Under the pieces are notes generated by a model that saw only the letters and a program-made list of their open reading frames with translations, made no database searches and had not been told where the DNA came from. 64,000 nucleotides of DNA from a virus, in IMG/VR virus record IMGVR_UViG_3300001848_000349, positions 1-64,000 of that record; one strand, given 5' to 3'. Within the stretch, counting starts at the first letter, position 1. Each line of letters opens with the position of its first letter. This document shows positions 34,497-44,488 of this stretch, piece by piece. The position numbers and the translations under genes are program-made.

Positions 34497-37400
34497 TCAA
34501 TAACTTGCTACTGCTCTTATATCTTGAATCTTAGGTACGTATACAGGATCATTTGTTTTCATTACAATTTTAATAGCAAATGAAGTAAATTCTGGTAAGT
34601 TAGCAACACTATATTTCAACTCTTGATAATAATCTTGTTTTTCAAACTGACCAGAAATTGAATTAGCTGGTTTAGCAAGATCTCTATTATCAGGGGAACC
34701 ATCAGCATTAAAATACTTCCAATCAATATCATCAAAGTTTGACTGTGAAGAAGATAATTTAATCTTATAAAGTATCTTGATATTTTCTACGTCTTTGATA
34801 TTTGCTGTAGTTCTCACATCAATCGAAGTTCCAGGACTATTGATTGAAATTTCTTTAGTTACATACTTAGCTAAAGCAGAACTATTTTTAGAACTAGTCT
34901 CAGTAATATAATCAACGCCATTTGTAAATGTCATTTGATCTACTTCAACATATTTTCCATCAGAAGATTTGATAACATCACCAACTCTAAAAATATCTGG
35001 TATTTGATCAGAAGTATTTTCCAATCTTGTGAAAGGACTATTTAAAGTAATCTTACTATTATAGTCTAGATTGATAGGAGCATATGAATTTTCAACGATT
35101 AATTCTTTATTCTTAGAATCCCATGATAACACTTTGCCATTAATCTTATTATCATAAGATATTGTAGCATTTTGTGGGAAGTAAGAAACAATGTTTGAAT
35201 TTTCATCGAAGCTAAATGATAACTCATTGATATCAGTAATTGTTACAGTAACTGATGATAGAGTTGTTCCATCAGTTTGCTTAACAGATACTGTTTCATT
35301 TTTAATAAATCCTGTATTTGTTTTCAATTTCACTTGTGCTATAGATCCAGTTACAGAAATAACAGTTGCTTCTGCTTTTGAAGCGTTGCCAACAAATGAT
35401 TGATTTGCTTCTATTGAACCAGCTGGTCCTAGAACTGATATAGAAAGATTATAAATTGGAAGGAATGAAAGAATTTGATTTCTCTTTCCAAATCTATCTT
35501 CTTGACCTGTAGAATTTTCTACTCTATTTGATATAGTTTTTACAGATGAAGTTCTTAAGTCAATTACAGGCGAAAGATTGGATGAAGTAGAAGATAGCAT
35601 TAATTTGTAAATTAATGAATTATCAATGCTATTCATTGTTTCATTGATTCTAGAAGCAATTACTTTTTGATTAATAAAGAAATGTTCGTCATTAATAAAA
35701 GTTTTTTCATAATCAGATTGAGAATATGATGTATAATTGATAGTTTTGGAATCTACTGGAACGATATTTGTAGTCTTAACATAACTATCAATCTTAGTAG
35801 ACTTAACTTGTAAGTATCCTATCTGAGCATATAGTTTTTCATATTTCCTATTATATGTTGATAGAACTTTTTTACCTCCACCAAATGTACTTAAACCAGC
35901 TCTGTTTGGTCCAATGATGTTGTAACTATCGATACCATTATTATAAACTTCAAACAATGAAGAATTTAATAATACAGCAGAAATACCACCAACATCTTCT
36001 ACATTTCTATAGAATACGTAAGACATTCCTTTGTCTTCAAATCCATGATCTCTATGATTAATTTTTACAACATAATTGTTGTTTTTAAATAATGGTGAGG
36101 TAGCATTTGTTGCTGAACGTACACTGGTTTCAAAAGGATCTTTTTGTAATAACTCATAATCTAATGGCATATTTGTTAATAACAGTTCGCCAGATTTTGA
36201 TGTATTAAAATCAGCACGATACATAGTAAACTTAATATCTTCTGATAAATCTTCAGTCCAGTTATCAGTGTTTTGTGATTTATACACAGAACCTAATAAT
36301 GGTTGTGATGTAACTACAGCACTAGTTGCTTTTTCTATTTCTCCTAATTTAGATGCCCATAGTGTATAATCAATAGAATCTGTTTCAATATTCAAAGAAT
36401 ACTTGACATCATTTTGTAAATAAACTGGATACTCAAAAGCAAATCTTGTTGGAGTTGTGGATTCCTTTTGAAGTCCTGAATCAATAGCAATACCCATTCT
36501 TACAGCTGGGGTATCAATTTCTATAGTAGATTCGATTACAGCACCACCAGAACCAGTTCCAATGCCTTTAATAACAACTGAAGGTGCTTCTGTGTATCCT
36601 CTACCATTTAAAGAGATTGTAGCGTTATAAATTGATCCATTAGAAACATCTACAGATCCAGTTGCTGTACTTCCTCCAGGAAGTTGAGGACTTTCGATAA
36701 CAATAGAAGCACTTTCATAGTTTTCTCCTAAACTAGCAACTTTCAAATCAATAACTCTACCAGAATCTTTAGCAATGCTAATTAAAGCAGATTTGTTATT
36801 TGTAGCGTTATATGTAGTAACGGAAGGAATAACTAATGCTTCGTTAGCAACAAATGATTTACCATTGTGATTACTTAAAACAAGAGTATAAACTTGCTCT
36901 TTATTTAATTCAAATTCAGGACTATTTTCATCACCAACTAAAATATTATTCTTATCATATACTTTTGAAATTGGTCCTTGAGCATTCGAAGTCTTACCTA
37001 AAACAAGTTCTGATTTCTTAACTTTGATTGTATCTACATCACCAGTTAAATAAACTTTCAAATATGTATCTGGATATACAGTACTTTCTGTTCCAGGTAT
37101 AATATATTTTCCAGGTTTATCTGAATCTATATTTGAAATGTAAACTCTAATCGGAATATTAGAACTCTTGGAAGCAAAGAACAAATCAATTCCTGTAACA
37201 AAAACACCGCCTTCATAATTTTCTACTTTGAAAGTTTGTGCTAATGGATTTGGTTTAATTTTAGATTGAGTATTATTATTGATCAACTGTACACCTTCGT
37301 TTGCTTTGAAATAAGCAGGAACAGTTGATACGATGCTTGATGGATTTTCTGGTAAAATACCAGTAGAATAGAATTTGACATCAGCAAATGTATCCACATC

Positions 37401-40400
37401 ATCTGTCATCGAATTTTCAGAACTTGATGTAAATGTGATAGTTTTAGCACCACAAGTGAATTTAATTTCTTCTGAAGAATCATCATAAGAAACAGTATTT
37501 ACATCACCAGTCCATTTAGTATTTTCTACAGGAGCTAAACCATTAGGAATCAAAATAACACCACTTAAATTACCATTAGCATCAGTAACTAAAGGTGAAT
37601 TGAAAGTAGATAAAGAATTTTCTGGAATACCTGTGAACTTAGTATCAGGAACAACCCATCTATTGATGTTTCTTCCTTCCATGAATACATAGATTTTTGT
37701 ATTTGGTTTTAATCTACGTACAATAAATCTAACTGGAATAGATCTTACAAAAAATTGTAATCCAGTTGATACTTTTGTATTGTTGACAACTTTAGAACCA
37801 ACACCTTTTGCTAGTTCATTATTTTGTGGACTAATATTTGAACTACTAGATACTGAAGCAGAACTTACACTTGATTTTATATTTTCGCTATTAATATTAG
37901 CTAATGATTCTATATTGAAAAATGCTTTACTAGTTCCAACCCAATTAATAATGAATGAATTAAAAAGACTTGAGAAAGATTCTTTTACATTTTCTTTTGC
38001 TAAGAAAATAGAGTTTAATTGAGTATTACTATCAACAACTAATGGAGCTGTGTTAGTATCATACCATTGATCAACCAAAGGTGAGATAGAAACATCACCA
38101 ACATATTGTAAAACTACAAATTCATTTGGATTAATTGTTTTAGTAGCATTACTATTTCCTAGTAATTTTACTTCATTGAATGGGAGAGTAACAACCCCAT
38201 TGTTATTGACATAACCAGAAATAATTCTTTGATCTTCTCTATTATTTACTTCTTGAAGAGAAATACAATCTTCTTTTGATTGTGGTCTTAATACAGACTG
38301 TTGAGTATCAATAGCACATTTATAATCTACTGATTGAAGATTTCCTACTTTATGTGCTTCAAAATTATCAACGATGAAACCAGACTTAAATCTGTCCATA
38401 CCAATATCATCTTTAACTTGCATATTCAATGCTTGCTGCTCTAATATGCTTAAAGATGTGTAGTATTCTAATCTTTCAATTCTCTTCTCAAGTTTTCCAA
38501 TATCTCTCATTGTATAACGTTTGTTATCAACTGGAAGAATTCTTACATCTTTACTTGTATTGGTAAACGATGGTATATGAATATAGCACAAACTTATAGC
38601 ATCATCAACTGCTTCTGGTTTAGATGGATTTAATGAAGAGTTTCCTTCTTTGATAATAAAATCACCTTTCTTCGTTAAGAAAACACCATCGATTCTATCT
38701 AGATATTGTGTTTCACTAAATGACATTGTATATTCTAAATTAGAATCTGATGCTGGCGTTAAAGAAACAACTCCACCTGACCCAACAAAATTAATATAAT
38801 CGTAGTTACTTGGATTTGATAGAATCGATACATCCTGGAATCCAGTAACAGTTGTATTAGAATCTACTTTTGGTCTAAAATCAATAACATCTTTTAAGGA
38901 TACAACTCCGTGAACAGCAGAATTAAATGTTGGAATTTCTTCTGCTGTAATACCAGCTTCGTGTAAATAAGAATCTACAGTACAGAAATCACCTTGAGAA
39001 TGCTCAAAGTAATCAAAAGCAACAACTAACTGACCAGAAGGAGCATCAAATCCTGGTTTAAGAACAAGTCTAGAAACATCATAGAATGTATCTCTTTGAC
39101 CATCATCAAAAGTAAATTTGTAAGTTATATCTGTACCACTAATTAAATTACCATTTGAATCTACTTTTGCTGGGTCTGTAGAAGTTCCCTCATAAACATA
39201 TCTTAGTTTATATACATCAGAATACGAGAATACTTCTATAGTGTTGGCATCATAATCTTTTCCTCTTAATGGTATTACTTTATCTCCAGAGGATACAATA
39301 ATAATTCTTTTATTTTGTATGGATGTTTTTAATCTTGATTTAGCGTTATTAACTTCTACCGTAGCAGTAAGTTTTAATTTAGGATATGTTCCACCATTAC
39401 TAATTGAACCAAAATAATTGGTTGGCAAATTAATTACAAATGAACCAGCGGTGATTTGATTATTTGTACTTGTAGATTGAATAATCTGAACTTTAGTGCT
39501 GTCATTAAAATCAATATAAACAATGTCACCATTTTCTACTAATGTGGACGATCCTTTATCTAAAACAGTCAGAATATAATTAGCTTCGGATGGAATAACA
39601 AATCTTTGAGTTCCTACTGGAAGTTGAGCAGAGAATGTAATTGTTCCACCACTAGAAGAAAGATCTGTAGTAAAATCTTTTCTGATATAATATTTAAATT
39701 TAGTATCAGCATTGTCACTAATAAGTGATTTTAATTGCTTGCTACCAGTTGGATATATTAGTGATGATGTAGATACGTTTTCAATATTTGGTCTTAAACG
39801 AATTACACTAGCATTTGAAATGTTTGTTTGTAGAGCATAATCTAAATAAATCCTTGATTTTTTTGTTCCCTGAGGATTTGTAACATATTGAACAACAGTT
39901 TTTACAACATTATTGTTAGAATCATTAAATTGAATAATGTCACCTTGAATTAAATCTTTTGATAAATCTGCTCCAAATCCATTACATTCCAAATACTTAT
40001 ATCCTTGAGTTCCTGAGAAAGTAAAACTACTAATCTGATAATATGAAGAATATGAAGTACTTGTTAAATCTACATCAGCAGTGTAATTGTAATTATTATA
40101 CTGTGAATAGAATGATTTAATATTTTGTGGGTTAAAGGTCAAAACAGTATTTTTATATAATACTGGCGTCACAGTAGCTACATTAGAAGAAATTGATGGT
40201 GAAGGAGATACAGTAACAACTGGAGGTGATGAGTATGTTTGACTTAAAGCATTTCTATTTAAAACTGTACACTTATAAACTTTTCCTCCATAAGTATTGA
40301 CAGCAACATTAGAAGCATCAATTGTTGATCCATCAATAATTAATTTAGATGTATCTGGATATCCATTACCTCCATAATTAACAACAAAATGTGAGATAGT

Positions 40401-42578
40401 ATTTTCTGTAGCAATTTTTACTGAATTACCATCTTCATCAAAGATAGTTTCTCCTGGTAAAAAGTTTCCTGATAACGTAGAAACAAATAGAGTATTTCCA
40501 AAGCTATAATTTTCGGTAGAATCGTTTTCAATTACGCCAAATGCTTTACTTGTTTTACCAGTGATATATTTACCACTAGTAAATCCCAGGTCAATTACAG
40601 TTTCTACTGTAATTCTAGTAAAAAATACTGGATTGAAGTAAGAAAAATTGAATGAAGATGTATAAGGAGTTGAACCACTACCAGTTCTTCCTTTTGATAA
40701 AATGATATCTGTGTCTTGATTAAAACCAATTGCTCTTTCGTTGAATGAAAAATCTTTTGGTTTTGCTATACCAACTACTGGAGTAATGGTGAGATTATAA
40801 TCTACTATCCATCCATAGTAATCTTCTCCTGCTGCTAAAGCAGTTGCTTCCGTCAGATAAAGATATCTGTATTTACCAGCTCCAGCATCATCATATTCTT
40901 TTAGATAAGTATCTAAGAAAGCTTTCTTTCCTAAAACTGTTAGTTCTAAAAAGTACTGTGATGATGAAGAAGATACTTCTGGTCTATTAACTAAAGAGTG
41001 GGCAATTACATCTACATAATCAACACTAGATGGTTGTGTTCCAGATCTTGTTTTAATAAACCAAAGTTTTGTAGGCCATTGAGATTCTTGTGAAGGAAGA
41101 TCTCCTTTTATTTGAACATAAATTGTTTTTGTGGCATCACTTAATGAAAATCCTTTTGATCTTCTATCTACAGTTTGTTTGAAATATGTGGAAGATTCTG
41201 TGTTGTTTAATCCAATTGTACCATCATTATATAAAGAATTTAAATATACATTTGGATAAGCAGTTAATTCGTCACCGACAGTGTTTAAAGGTACACTTCC
41301 ATAAACATTAGTAATTTTAAAATTAGATAATCCTTTTGATTTCAAAGTAACATTATCTCTTGTTAAAGTATCTCTAGCTTTATTTACAGTAAGATATTTT
41401 GTTTCTTTGTTTACAATTTCAAAACCTTTAACATATGCTTTTCCAGGACCAACTCCAAGAACCATCTTTTGTGATGCTTCAGTCTCGGAAATACCATTAA
41501 CTAATTTTGTTGTTGTGTTATATTGATAAAATCCGTTATTACCATTCTTTTGATAATACTCTCTAATATCTAAAGAAAAATCATTGACTACATAATCTCC
41601 AGATTCGTCATATGTTCTTCTTGCTAATGTTTCTTCTAATAAAGTATAATCTGCTGGTTTAATTAATGACTCGATCGAACCAGATCTTATTTGAAGAAGT
41701 TGAATAAAATTCTTATCTGTTACAGCACCATAATCAAATCTTTTCAATTCTAAAGAAATTTTTAATCTATGTGCTCCAGGAGAAGAATAATTTGTAGATC
41801 CTCTAGCAATATCATACAAAGAAGCATCTTCTTCTGGTGTTACAATATCCTCAACAATTGTAAATCCAATTTTTGCTGATGGTTTATCATAATATTTGTC
41901 AATAATTAAAAGTTGAGCGTCGTTTCTAACAAAATAACCATTTACAAAGTAAATACCTTCTTGTACTTTTACAGCAGAAGCAAATCCCATTGCTGGGCTT
42001 TTTAAAGATATTGTATCTGATGTTATTGGATCAGTGATTGTAACAGTGGTTGGCAATACACTACCATCAGTACCAACTACTAATAAAGGAGTATTGATTC
42101 CATCAACTACTTCTAAAGTTTCGCCTTGTCTAAAAGTAACTTCATTGTTAGAATCTCCACTAGTTAGATATGTAACATATAAAGTATCTGAATCTGTACT
42201 AGTGGCATATTCTGCTTCAATTACATTGGCAATTACGTTTGAATTAATTCCTCTTAATTTTAATCCTACTAGGGTTTTAATATCATATTTTTTATATACA
42301 ATATTTCCACCATCACTAATAGCTACTTCAGAAACTGAAGATAACTTAACATAATTTACTTTTGTATTTAAACCTACTTCACCAGGGACTACTAATTCAC
42401 CTTGTTTAAAATTAAACTTACCATAGTTTTCAATTTGTGATTGAAGTATTGACTGTAGAGTTGTTAACTCTCTGGTTTGAACAGCATACCCAGGTCTAAA
42501 AAGAACTTTATAAAAATTCTTAGACGCGTTATAATCATCAAAATATGGAGATACGTTAAGATTAGTCTTCTGTGGCAT
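34497..42578 (-). CDS. DUF4815-type baseplate/tail structural protein (2693 aa)
   Basis: The first 60 residues (MPQKTNLNVSPYFDDYNAS, KNFYKVLFRPGYAVQTRELT, LQSILQSQIENYGKF) are the hallmark of the DUF4815 family found in T4-like cyanophages and other tailed phages. Near residue 1360 a helical segment (GKLEKRIERLEYYTSLSILE, QQALNMQVKDD) is also typical. The rest is beta-rich with GxGYxxxP motifs (for example NGRGYTEAPSVVIKG) and no obvious enzyme. It follows gp8 in the gene order where T4 has gp9-gp12, so it probably connects the baseplate wedge to the fibres. Family members I know are often 1000-2000 residues, so this one is long. The assignment to the family is firm; the role is inferred from position. 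Confidence 0.8.
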   Translation of the reverse strand: MPQKTNLNVSPYFDDYNASKNFYKVLFRPGYAVQTRELTTLQSILQSQIENYGKFNFKQGELVVPGEVGLNTKVNYVKLSSVSEVAISDGGNIVYKKYDIKTLVGLKLRGINSNVIANVIEAEYATSTDSDTLYVTYLTSGDSNNEVTFRQGETLEVVDGINTPLLVVGTDGSVLPTTVTITDPITSDTISLKSPAMGFASAVKVQEGIYFVNGYFVRNDAQLLIIDKYYDKPSAKIGFTIVEDIVTPEEDASLYDIARGSTNYSSPGAHRLKISLELKRFDYGAVTDKNFIQLLQIRSGSIESLIKPADYTLLEETLARRTYDESGDYVVNDFSLDIREYYQKNGNNGFYQYNTTTKLVNGISETEASQKMVLGVGPGKAYVKGFEIVNKETKYLTVNKARDTLTRDNVTLKSKGLSNFKITNVYGSVPLNTVGDELTAYPNVYLNSLYNDGTIGLNNTESSTYFKQTVDRRSKGFSLSDATKTIYVQIKGDLPSQESQWPTKLWFIKTRSGTQPSSVDYVDVIAHSLVNRPEVSSSSSQYFLELTVLGKKAFLDTYLKEYDDAGAGKYRYLYLTEATALAAGEDYYGWIVDYNLTITPVVGIAKPKDFSFNERAIGFNQDTDIILSKGRTGSGSTPYTSSFNFSYFNPVFFTRITVETVIDLGFTSGKYITGKTSKAFGVIENDSTENYSFGNTLFVSTLSGNFLPGETIFDEDGNSVKIATENTISHFVVNYGGNGYPDTSKLIIDGSTIDASNVAVNTYGGKVYKCTVLNRNALSQTYSSPPVVTVSPSPSISSNVATVTPVLYKNTVLTFNPQNIKSFYSQYNNYNYTADVDLTSTSYSSYYQISSFTFSGTQGYKYLECNGFGADLSKDLIQGDIIQFNDSNNNVVKTVVQYVTNPQGTKKSRIYLDYALQTNISNASVIRLRPNIENVSTSSLIYPTGSKQLKSLISDNADTKFKYYIRKDFTTDLSSSGGTITFSAQLPVGTQRFVIPSEANYILTVLDKGSSTLVENGDIVYIDFNDSTKVQIIQSTSTNNQITAGSFVINLPTNYFGSISNGGTYPKLKLTATVEVNNAKSRLKTSIQNKRIIIVSSGDKVIPLRGKDYDANTIEVFSYSDVYKLRYVYEGTSTDPAKVDSNGNLISGTDITYKFTFDDGQRDTFYDVSRLVLKPGFDAPSGQLVVAFDYFEHSQGDFCTVDSYLHEAGITAEEIPTFNSAVHGVVSLKDVIDFRPKVDSNTTVTGFQDVSILSNPSNYDYINFVGSGGVVSLTPASDSNLEYTMSFSETQYLDRIDGVFLTKKGDFIIKEGNSSLNPSKPEAVDDAISLCYIHIPSFTNTSKDVRILPVDNKRYTMRDIGKLEKRIERLEYYTSLSILEQQALNMQVKDDIGMDRFKSGFIVDNFEAHKVGNLQSVDYKCAIDTQQSVLRPQSKEDCISLQEVNNREDQRIISGYVNNNGVVTLPFNEVKLLGNSNATKTINPNEFVVLQYVGDVSISPLVDQWYDTNTAPLVVDSNTQLNSIFLAKENVKESFSSLFNSFIINWVGTSKAFFNIESLANINSENIKSSVSSASVSSSSNISPQNNELAKGVGSKVVNNTKVSTGLQFFVRSIPVRFIVRRLKPNTKIYVFMEGRNINRWVVPDTKFTGIPENSLSTFNSPLVTDANGNLSGVILIPNGLAPVENTKWTGDVNTVSYDDSSEEIKFTCGAKTITFTSSSENSMTDDVDTFADVKFYSTGILPENPSSIVSTVPAYFKANEGVQLINNNTQSKIKPNPLAQTFKVENYEGGVFVTGIDLFFASKSSNIPIRVYISNIDSDKPGKYIIPGTESTVYPDTYLKVYLTGDVDTIKVKKSELVLGKTSNAQGPISKVYDKNNILVGDENSPEFELNKEQVYTLVLSNHNGKSFVANEALVIPSVTTYNATNNKSALISIAKDSGRVIDLKVASLGENYESASIVIESPQLPGGSTATGSVDVSNGSIYNATISLNGRGYTEAPSVVIKGIGTGSGGAVIESTIEIDTPAVRMGIAIDSGLQKESTTPTRFAFEYPVYLQNDVKYSLNIETDSIDYTLWASKLGEIEKATSAVVTSQPLLGSVYKSQNTDNWTEDLSEDIKFTMYRADFNTSKSGELLLTNMPLDYELLQKDPFETSVRSATNATSPLFKNNNYVVKINHRDHGFEDKGMSYVFYRNVEDVGGISAVLLNSSLFEVYNNGIDSYNIIGPNRAGLSTFGGGKKVLSTYNRKYEKLYAQIGYLQVKSTKIDSYVKTTNIVPVDSKTINYTSYSQSDYEKTFINDEHFFINQKVIASRINETMNSIDNSLIYKLMLSSTSSNLSPVIDLRTSSVKTISNRVENSTGQEDRFGKRNQILSFLPIYNLSISVLGPAGSIEANQSFVGNASKAEATVISVTGSIAQVKLKTNTGFIKNETVSVKQTDGTTLSSVTVTITDINELSFSFDENSNIVSYFPQNATISYDNKINGKVLSWDSKNKELIVENSYAPINLDYNSKITLNSPFTRLENTSDQIPDIFRVGDVIKSSDGKYVEVDQMTFTNGVDYITETSSKNSSALAKYVTKEISINSPGTSIDVRTTANIKDVENIKILYKIKLSSSQSNFDDIDWKYFNADGSPDNRDLAKPANSISGQFEKQDYYQELKYSVANLPEFTSFAIKIVMKTNDPVYVPKIQDIRAVASY

Positions 42579-42616
42579 TGTAAATTATTCTCTGTAAATT
42601 AAGAGGAAAATTATAA

Positions 42617-44440
42617 TTAAAATTCTATTACCAATTTGATATCTTCAATTTGATCAGCAGCTCTTGTAATTAATCTTCTGTTTTCTACATAGATAATTTC
42701 GCCACTGTTGTTTTCAATTTCTGGGGTGGCAAATCCATTGGTAAAGGTTACTCCGAGAATAGTACCATTAGTTGTAGCATCAACGGAACCAGCTGCTCCT
42801 GAAGAAGCACCAGCAATAGTATTAGCGCCAGAAGCAAAGGATCTAACTTTGCCATTTGAGGTGTGTAATTCTGGAGATTGGATATACTTAAGAACACCAG
42901 AAGTTGTTGAACCAGAATCTAAAGTCCAAGAAACAACAGTACCGTAAGCAGTGTTGCCGTTTACAGTTTGTGAAATAATCTCATCTGCTTGATAACTAGC
43001 AGTTGCTCCTGTAATTTTTACAGCATATAAAGAGTTTAATGTATCAACAGTGGCATAGGTAGTTGTTCCGTAATTATATGGATCTCTAATAATACCAATT
43101 CTACGGAAATCATTATCAACAGGGAAATCTCCAGATCCTTCGGCATATGTTAGACGAATATTTGTCATTACTCGTTTGGCATTTAGTTCGCCTTCCATGT
43201 CAGCACCACCATGTCCTCCTTGAGGTGGAAGTACGACAACTACAGATCCTACAGCAGTACCACCAACAGTTTGTGAAGTTGTTAGAGCAGAATCGGTAAA
43301 TAGACCATAAGCAGTTGCTCCACTTCCTGTTCCAGTTTTTAAAGCAACGCTAGCGTATGTATATCCACTACCAGCTGTTTGTACAGTAGCAGCAGTAATT
43401 GCCCCACTGGCAATAACTAGTTTTGCTACACCACCAGTTCCATCTCCTAAAATAGGAGCATAGAAAGTTCCGTTTGGTAAGTTTGATCCAGCATTTCTAA
43501 CCAAAATAACATTAATTGATCCAGCAACAGCAGCTGCTTGAACAGCAGCTCTAGAAGCGTTTGATGGTTGAACAATAGGAATAAAGTCAGTAGATAAGAA
43601 TCTGATTACGTCATCAGTTGGCACTGTGAACATATACTTCCAAATATAACCAGCTGTTCCACTTTCTTCTTTGTACAAACCGCCAGCGTATGTTCCTGTT
43701 CCAGGTGAAGGTGTAGTTTTTGGTTCACTGGTGGCATTTTGTCCTGATGGATATGCTGGAGTTGTTCCGTTATAAAGGCATTTAAAAACTTCATACTGAG
43801 AGTTGATTACATAGAATTTGGAATCAGCAATAGAGCTGGCACCAGTTCCTGATTGATTTCCTACAATGCCATTAGCTGTAGCAAAATAATCTGGTCTCCA
43901 CATATCAAATTTTGGATTTGCTGTTAAATCCCAATTATATCTTCTAATAACACTTCTAGCATAATCAGATGTAATTCTTTTTAGAGCAATGAAATCATCA
44001 TATACTGAGTATTTTTCTGATAAATTGTCTAATGGAAGAGGTGGAACATCTTCTGTAGCGTAACGATAAACACCAGTTAATGCTGTAGCTCCAGTATCTG
44101 CTGTTCCATCCCAACACTTTAGATTTGATCCTAAAGCAGGAGCAGAAGAAACTGTTGGTCCAATCGAATAAAGGAGAAGACTATTTTCACGAACTTCTCT
44201 AATTGTTCCTTTGAACGTAGCAGCGGCAAAAGATGCTCCAATATAAACTGTTTGACCAACGGCAAAAGCAGTTGAGTTTTTATTGTAAACTTCTAAGTAA
44301 GCATCCCATCTTTGTGGACGACCTACGAAGAAGTACATTCTAGTACGTTCATTACCAACATCGCTAGAACCTTCGGACAAAGATTCTAAAAATTGCTGAG
44401 CATTAAAAATTCTAAATTTGTCTGAGATAATAGCGGCCAT
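42617..44440 (-). CDS. 8: Baseplate wedge protein gp8 (T4-like), enlarged (607 aa)
   Basis: gp8 is a structural protein of the T4 baseplate wedge. Corresponding segments are: MAAIISDKFRIFNAQQFLESL against the T4 start with SKFR; TRMYFFVGRPQRWD against TIFITFGRSEPW; GYIWKYMFTVP near residue 263 against T4 GYVWEYLFEIP; DFRRIGIIRDPY near 450 against GFRQISIITNP; and the C-terminus SGEIIYVENRR plus ADQIEDIKLVIEF against T4 SGEMIYMENRP and DQTEEINILFTF. T4 gp8 is 334 residues, so about 270 extra residues are spread as insertions, including a GSGYTYASVAL motif shared with neighbouring giants. Two overlapping TATAAATA octamers lie upstream. It follows the gp7-like gene as in T4. Confidence 0.85.
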   Translation of the reverse strand: MAAIISDKFRIFNAQQFLESLSEGSSDVGNERTRMYFFVGRPQRWDAYLEVYNKNSTAFAVGQTVYIGASFAAATFKGTIREVRENSLLLYSIGPTVSSAPALGSNLKCWDGTADTGATALTGVYRYATEDVPPLPLDNLSEKYSVYDDFIALKRITSDYARSVIRRYNWDLTANPKFDMWRPDYFATANGIVGNQSGTGASSIADSKFYVINSQYEVFKCLYNGTTPAYPSGQNATSEPKTTPSPGTGTYAGGLYKEESGTAGYIWKYMFTVPTDDVIRFLSTDFIPIVQPSNASRAAVQAAAVAGSINVILVRNAGSNLPNGTFYAPILGDGTGGVAKLVIASGAITAATVQTAGSGYTYASVALKTGTGSGATAYGLFTDSALTTSQTVGGTAVGSVVVVLPPQGGHGGADMEGELNAKRVMTNIRLTYAEGSGDFPVDNDFRRIGIIRDPYNYGTTTYATVDTLNSLYAVKITGATASYQADEIISQTVNGNTAYGTVVSWTLDSGSTTSGVLKYIQSPELHTSNGKVRSFASGANTIAGASSGAAGSVDATTNGTILGVTFTNGFATPEIENNSGEIIYVENRRLITRAADQIEDIKLVIEF

Positions 44441-44470
44441 TTAATGTTACTAGTAACGTTTTTTCTAAGT

Positions 44471-44484
44471 TATTTATATTTATA
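44471..44484 (-). promoter_or_regulatory. Double T4-type late promoter before gp8
   Basis: Two overlapping exact TATAAATA octamers on the minus strand (44471-44478 and 44477-44484) lie about 31-44 bases upstream of the gp8 ATG, in the 48-base gap after the gp7-like gene. Confidence 0.65.
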
Positions 44485-44488
44485 CTGT

